Shown here: positions 21,429 through 21,888 of the stretch, piece by piece
Layout of the letters: each line of letters starts with the position of its first letter
Position numbering within the stretch: the stretch's first letter is position 1
Virus record (IMG/VR): IMGVR_UViG_3300036903_000062
Location: 1 to 21,888 of that record
Reading direction: 5' to 3' (one strand)
Source of the DNA: a virus
Length of the DNA stretch: 21,888 nt
The notes under the pieces: generated by a model
Database searches by the model: none
What the model saw: the letters and a program-made list of their open reading frames with translations, nothing else
Told to the model about the DNA's origin: nothing
Position numbers and translations under genes: made by a program

Positions 21429-21880
21429 GCGCGGGCTCTCTCGTAGATCCGGATGAGGTAGGCTTCGACGAACCGGGCGGCCGCCTGCCGGTTGGAGCAG
21501 AAGAACACCGGCACGCCGAAATCCACCGTGATCGCCGCGATGGTTCCCAGCAGCGCGTTCGGGTGGGCGGCACTCCGGTAGCGCCCGCCCAGCACGTCCA
21601 TCAGGTTTCCCTCAACCACTACGGCCGCGGCAAGGTATCCGGAAAGGCGGGCGAGTTCCCGGTAGAAGCGTGGCCGGTTGTGGATCACCGTGGATACGAA
21701 ATCGGAGAGCGACTTGCGCTCCACGGCGACCGACGTTTCCATCCCCTCTATCGAGTAATCGCCCGCGGGCAATGCCCGGCGAATGACCCTCACTCGCCGG
21801 GCATCGAAGCCGTAAGGCTCCTGTTCCCGCGTGTCGGACACAATGGGCACAAGGGCCGTTTTAGAATGGGACGTCATCAT
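21425..21880 (-). CDS. ERCC4-domain nuclease
   Basis: 151 aa, a stand-alone ERCC4 (XPF/MUS81-type) nuclease domain. The active-site pattern is complete: DTRE (16-19) after a hydrophobic strand, LPAGDY (38-43), and VERKSLSDF (53-61), which contains the ERKxxxD signature. IHNRPRFYRELARL and VVVEGN follow as in the family. Such nucleases cut branched or flapped DNA with two metal ions. The gene is translationally coupled to the RecD2-like helicase (ATGA, 21425-21428), suggesting a joint role in resolving or degrading branched DNA in phage recombination. The start is 8 bases from the window edge; two Met codons are adjacent (21880 and 21877), and an upstream extension cannot be ruled out. Confidence 0.9.
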   Translation of the reverse strand: MMTSHSKTALVPIVSDTREQEPYGFDARRVRVIRRALPAGDYSIEGMETSVAVERKSLSDFVSTVIHNRPRFYRELARLSGYLAAAVVVEGNLMDVLGGRYRSAAHPNALLGTIAAITVDFGVPVFFCSNRQAAARFVEAYLIRIYERARA

Positions 21881-21888
21881 CCCCGGCC

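Noticed and set aside
19755-21446. 563-codon open frame on the plus strand
   Set aside because: It is antisense to the whole RecD2 gene, whose motifs are complete. Its translation is Arg/His/Gln-rich without motifs, a common by-product of GC-rich coding DNA.

Overview
The window is part of a tailed double-stranded DNA bacteriophage or prophage genome. Most genes read on the minus strand, so the functional order runs from base 21888 down to base 1. The DNA is GC-rich. Several genes use GTG or TTG starts, and many minus-strand genes carry an AAGGA(C)-type ribosome binding site. The host is probably a soil bacterium with a GC-rich genome. I lean towards Acidobacteriota (Solibacter-like) from the style of the small conserved proteins and DUF3489, but that is impression, not proof. 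No integrase, tRNA, attachment site, endolysin or tail gene is visible, so a free phage and a prophage cannot be told apart.

Right part (21880-14990), replication and recombination: an ERCC4-type nuclease is translationally coupled to a RecD2-like helicase. A lone plus-strand Cys/His-rich gene follows, then an archaeo-eukaryotic-type primase joined to a DUF3987-like ATPase, an AT-rich island, and a 223-aa protein of unknown function. Two copies of a spaced 31-bp promoter-like element lie upstream of minus-strand transcription units (18644-18674 and 15127-15157).

Middle part (14989-8223), small regulators and DNA modification: a 106-aa protein, an inverted-repeat cluster with two base-pair-compensated palindromes, a 54-aa zinc ribbon, and basic and helical small proteins. 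Three DNA methyltransferases follow: one C5-cytosine type, and two fusions of a ParB-like domain with an amino-methyltransferase whose motifs (SPPY, DPPY) suggest different target bases. No restriction endonuclease is seen, which fits anti-restriction or epigenetic use. Small hydrophobic or coiled-coil proteins sit between and after these genes.

At 6871-8194 three genes run on the plus strand against the surrounding direction. The last is a DUF3489 protein followed by a strong hairpin, so the block looks like a moron cassette.

Left part (6788-1), head module in lambda-like order: small terminase (Nu1-like), large terminase (GpA), gpW-like connector, portal (gpB-like), a bacterioferritin-like protein, and a prohead protease/major capsid fusion cut by the window edge. 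The bacterioferritin homologue between portal and the HK97-fold capsid gene is the most surprising element. It recalls encapsulin plus ferritin-like cargo pairs, although its ferroxidase residues look partly lost.
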